NCBI GenBank assembly: GCA_003478935.1
Contig: QUFP01000003.1
Span: forward strand, 81,453 to 145,452
DNA length: 64,000 nucleotides
Direction: 5' to 3'
From: Firmicutes bacterium AF25-13AC
GTDB lineage: Bacteria > Bacillota > Clostridia > Lachnospirales > Lachnospiraceae
Shown here: in pieces, positions 62,677 through 64,000 of the stretch
How the letters are laid out: each line of letters opens with the position of its first letter
Position numbering within the stretch: the first letter of the stretch is position 1
Translations under genes and position numbers: made by a program
The notes under the pieces: model-generated
What the model saw: the letters and a program-made list of their open reading frames with translations, nothing else
The model's database searches: none
Told to the model about the DNA's origin: nothing

Positions 62677-64000
62677 ATGCCAAAAGCAAAAAAGAAAAAG
62701 AACAGTTCATTTCAGACCACTATTACAAAGAGTGTTTTTCTGTATGGTCGGCCGAATAAGGAAAAGCTTGTTATTTTACAGCAGATGCAAAACTCGTATA
62801 CTGCTCTCATCAATCGTGACATTGATCTGTTGGAAAAGAATCCTGATATCGTACTTCAACTGGTAAAGAATGATAAGAAAGATCCCCAAATGCGAAAGCT
62901 TGAAAAAGCCATTCGTCCGGAAGGAATCAATTCCGCATTTTGCCAGAATGCATTCGATGCGGCAGTAGTGCAGGTATCGGGTCGTTTGAATAATATCCGA
63001 CTGGATCTTTTGTCAGAAGGTAGGGGGATATTTGCACAGTCAAAAGTATTGTTTGCGATGTCTGTCATGGGATGCTCAAAGCAAAAGATGGAAGAAACAA
63101 TGCGACAGATAGAAGGCATGTTTTATGAGGACTGCACAAAAACACTTCATGAAATGTCGGAAAAGGAATTTTCTGATCTGCAGCTGGAGTTTCAGGAGCG
63201 ATATGCAACAAAATCATTGGAGTATCGTGTTCCAAAGCTTCGTTTCGTATCAGTTCCATTGGACTTACGCTTAATGAAGATCGAACAATCAACAGATACC
63301 AAAATGCCCTATGTAATCATTATTACAAATCCATTAAAAACAAGACAGCGAATCACGATCCCGCTTGATACCAGCGGCCATTTTTTACATAAGATTCAGA
63401 ATAACAAGATGGCAGGAATGGTTCTGATGCAGATACGAAAGGGAAATCTTCGAATTGGCTGGTCCTATGATTCAACAAGACAGCAGCCTGCAACAACGAA
63501 TTGTATTGGAGTGGATACCGGAATCTCGGACTGTTTTCATACATCTGACGGAAGGGCAATCGGTTCCATGAGTCCGGTAATTGACTTTTATCATGAAGAG
63601 GTAGAGCCTGCCTTTGCAGAACTCGCGAACCTTCGAAACAAGAAACGAAAAATTAAGCACTTTTTGAGAAAACATAATCTGCCGGAGGATGTGAGACGTT
63701 CTCTCATCAAAAAGATGGATCATCTGGAACGAATGATTCAGACGGCAAAAGCACCATATCGTAAAAAACGCTGCTACTATGCACGGCTGGATCACGAGAT
63801 CAAGAAATCAGTCACAACCTATGTGGACAGCATTTCCAAAGATACACTGACTGCGATTGAGAAGTTGGATATTAAGGAATTTAATAAGAGCCGTAAGGTT
63901 AATGGAATGTTTTCCACATTTGCCAGGGGAAAGCTTCAAAGAAAGCTGATGGAAGCACTGAATCAAAAAGGATGTGACTTTTTCGAGGTAGCACCTGATT
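62677..64000 (+). CDS. tnpB: TnpB-family RNA-guided nuclease, 3' truncated by the window
   Basis: 441 codons open from ATG 62677 (AAAGGAGGGG upstream) to the window end. A basic start (MPKAKKKKNSS) and a long N-terminal region lead to the RuvC fold: Asp280 in GVDTGISDCFHTSDGR and Glu395 in LTAIEKLDIKEFN, 115 residues apart. The third RuvC Asp and zinc ribbon are beyond the window. Catalytic residues seen suggest an active nuclease, guided by an RNA from the element's right end. Confidence 0.88.
   Translation, partial: MPKAKKKKNSSFQTTITKSVFLYGRPNKEKLVILQQMQNSYTALINRDIDLLEKNPDIVLQLVKNDKKDPQMRKLEKAIRPEGINSAFCQNAFDAAVVQVSGRLNNIRLDLLSEGRGIFAQSKVLFAMSVMGCSKQKMEETMRQIEGMFYEDCTKTLHEMSEKEFSDLQLEFQERYATKSLEYRVPKLRFVSVPLDLRLMKIEQSTDTKMPYVIIITNPLKTRQRITIPLDTSGHFLHKIQNNKMAGMVLMQIRKGNLRIGWSYDSTRQQPATTNCIGVDTGISDCFHTSDGRAIGSMSPVIDFYHEEVEPAFAELANLRNKKRKIKHFLRKHNLPEDVRRSLIKKMDHLERMIQTAKAPYRKKRCYYARLDHEIKKSVTTYVDSISKDTLTAIEKLDIKEFNKSRKVNGMFSTFARGKLQRKLMEALNQKGCDFFEVAPD

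Overview
The window comes from a low-GC gut-type Firmicute, most likely a Lachnospiraceae-like Clostridium relative. It carries the right-hand ~28 kb of a GC-rich integrative conjugative element (ICE), then ~34 kb of AT-rich chromosome, and ends inside an IS605-type tnpB element. Assignment rests on gene content and composition read by eye; no search was run.

ICE (1 to about 27,900). The backbone follows the Tn1549 / C. difficile CTn order: parB, DNA cytosine methyltransferase, ardA, pcfB, coupling ATPase, Maff2 and TrbL-like membrane proteins, PrgI, VirB4, NlpC/P60 hydrolase, DUF4315, DUF4366, Cys-rich proteins, mobC, relaxase, sigma-like factor, TnpW and a large serine recombinase at the right end. 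The left end lies outside the window. A lower-GC cargo block (about 18,900-24,600) holds an XRE repressor, a HTH protein, a two-component system, a three-gene peptide-type ABC transporter and a lipoprotein; it looks like an antimicrobial-peptide sensing and resistance cassette. The backbone carries 19 copies of a 23-bp palindrome (arms CYTCGGGYCA / TGRCCCGARG), mostly between a stop codon and the next Shine-Dalgarno. The cargo block and chromosome carry none that I found.

Chromosome (about 27,930-62,400). A long rightward cluster encodes CapA, an rRNA methyltransferase, a HAD phosphatase, an aldose epimerase, endonuclease IV, a GH42 beta-galactosidase, a MATE exporter, HflX, a Tet(M)/EF-G-like GTPase fused to a Rae1/YacP-type NYN nuclease, and a LtaS-type sulfatase. 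After it come trpS, a leftward permuted GH3 glucosidase, a CNNM/CorC protein with a small leader ORF, a heterodimeric ABC exporter, a leftward EF-P-modification-type reductase, an SH3/NlpC cell-wall hydrolase, trkA-trkH, asnA (leftward) and proBA (leftward). Several intergenic regions fold into cloverleaf-like structures.

Right edge (62,400-64,000). An internally deleted tnpA remnant precedes an intact tnpB reading frame that runs off the window.

Data quality. Eleven genes are split by frameshifts; nine of them, in ICE and chromosome alike, are explained by changed homopolymer or short-run length. I treat these as probable sequence errors and annotate the genes as joined.
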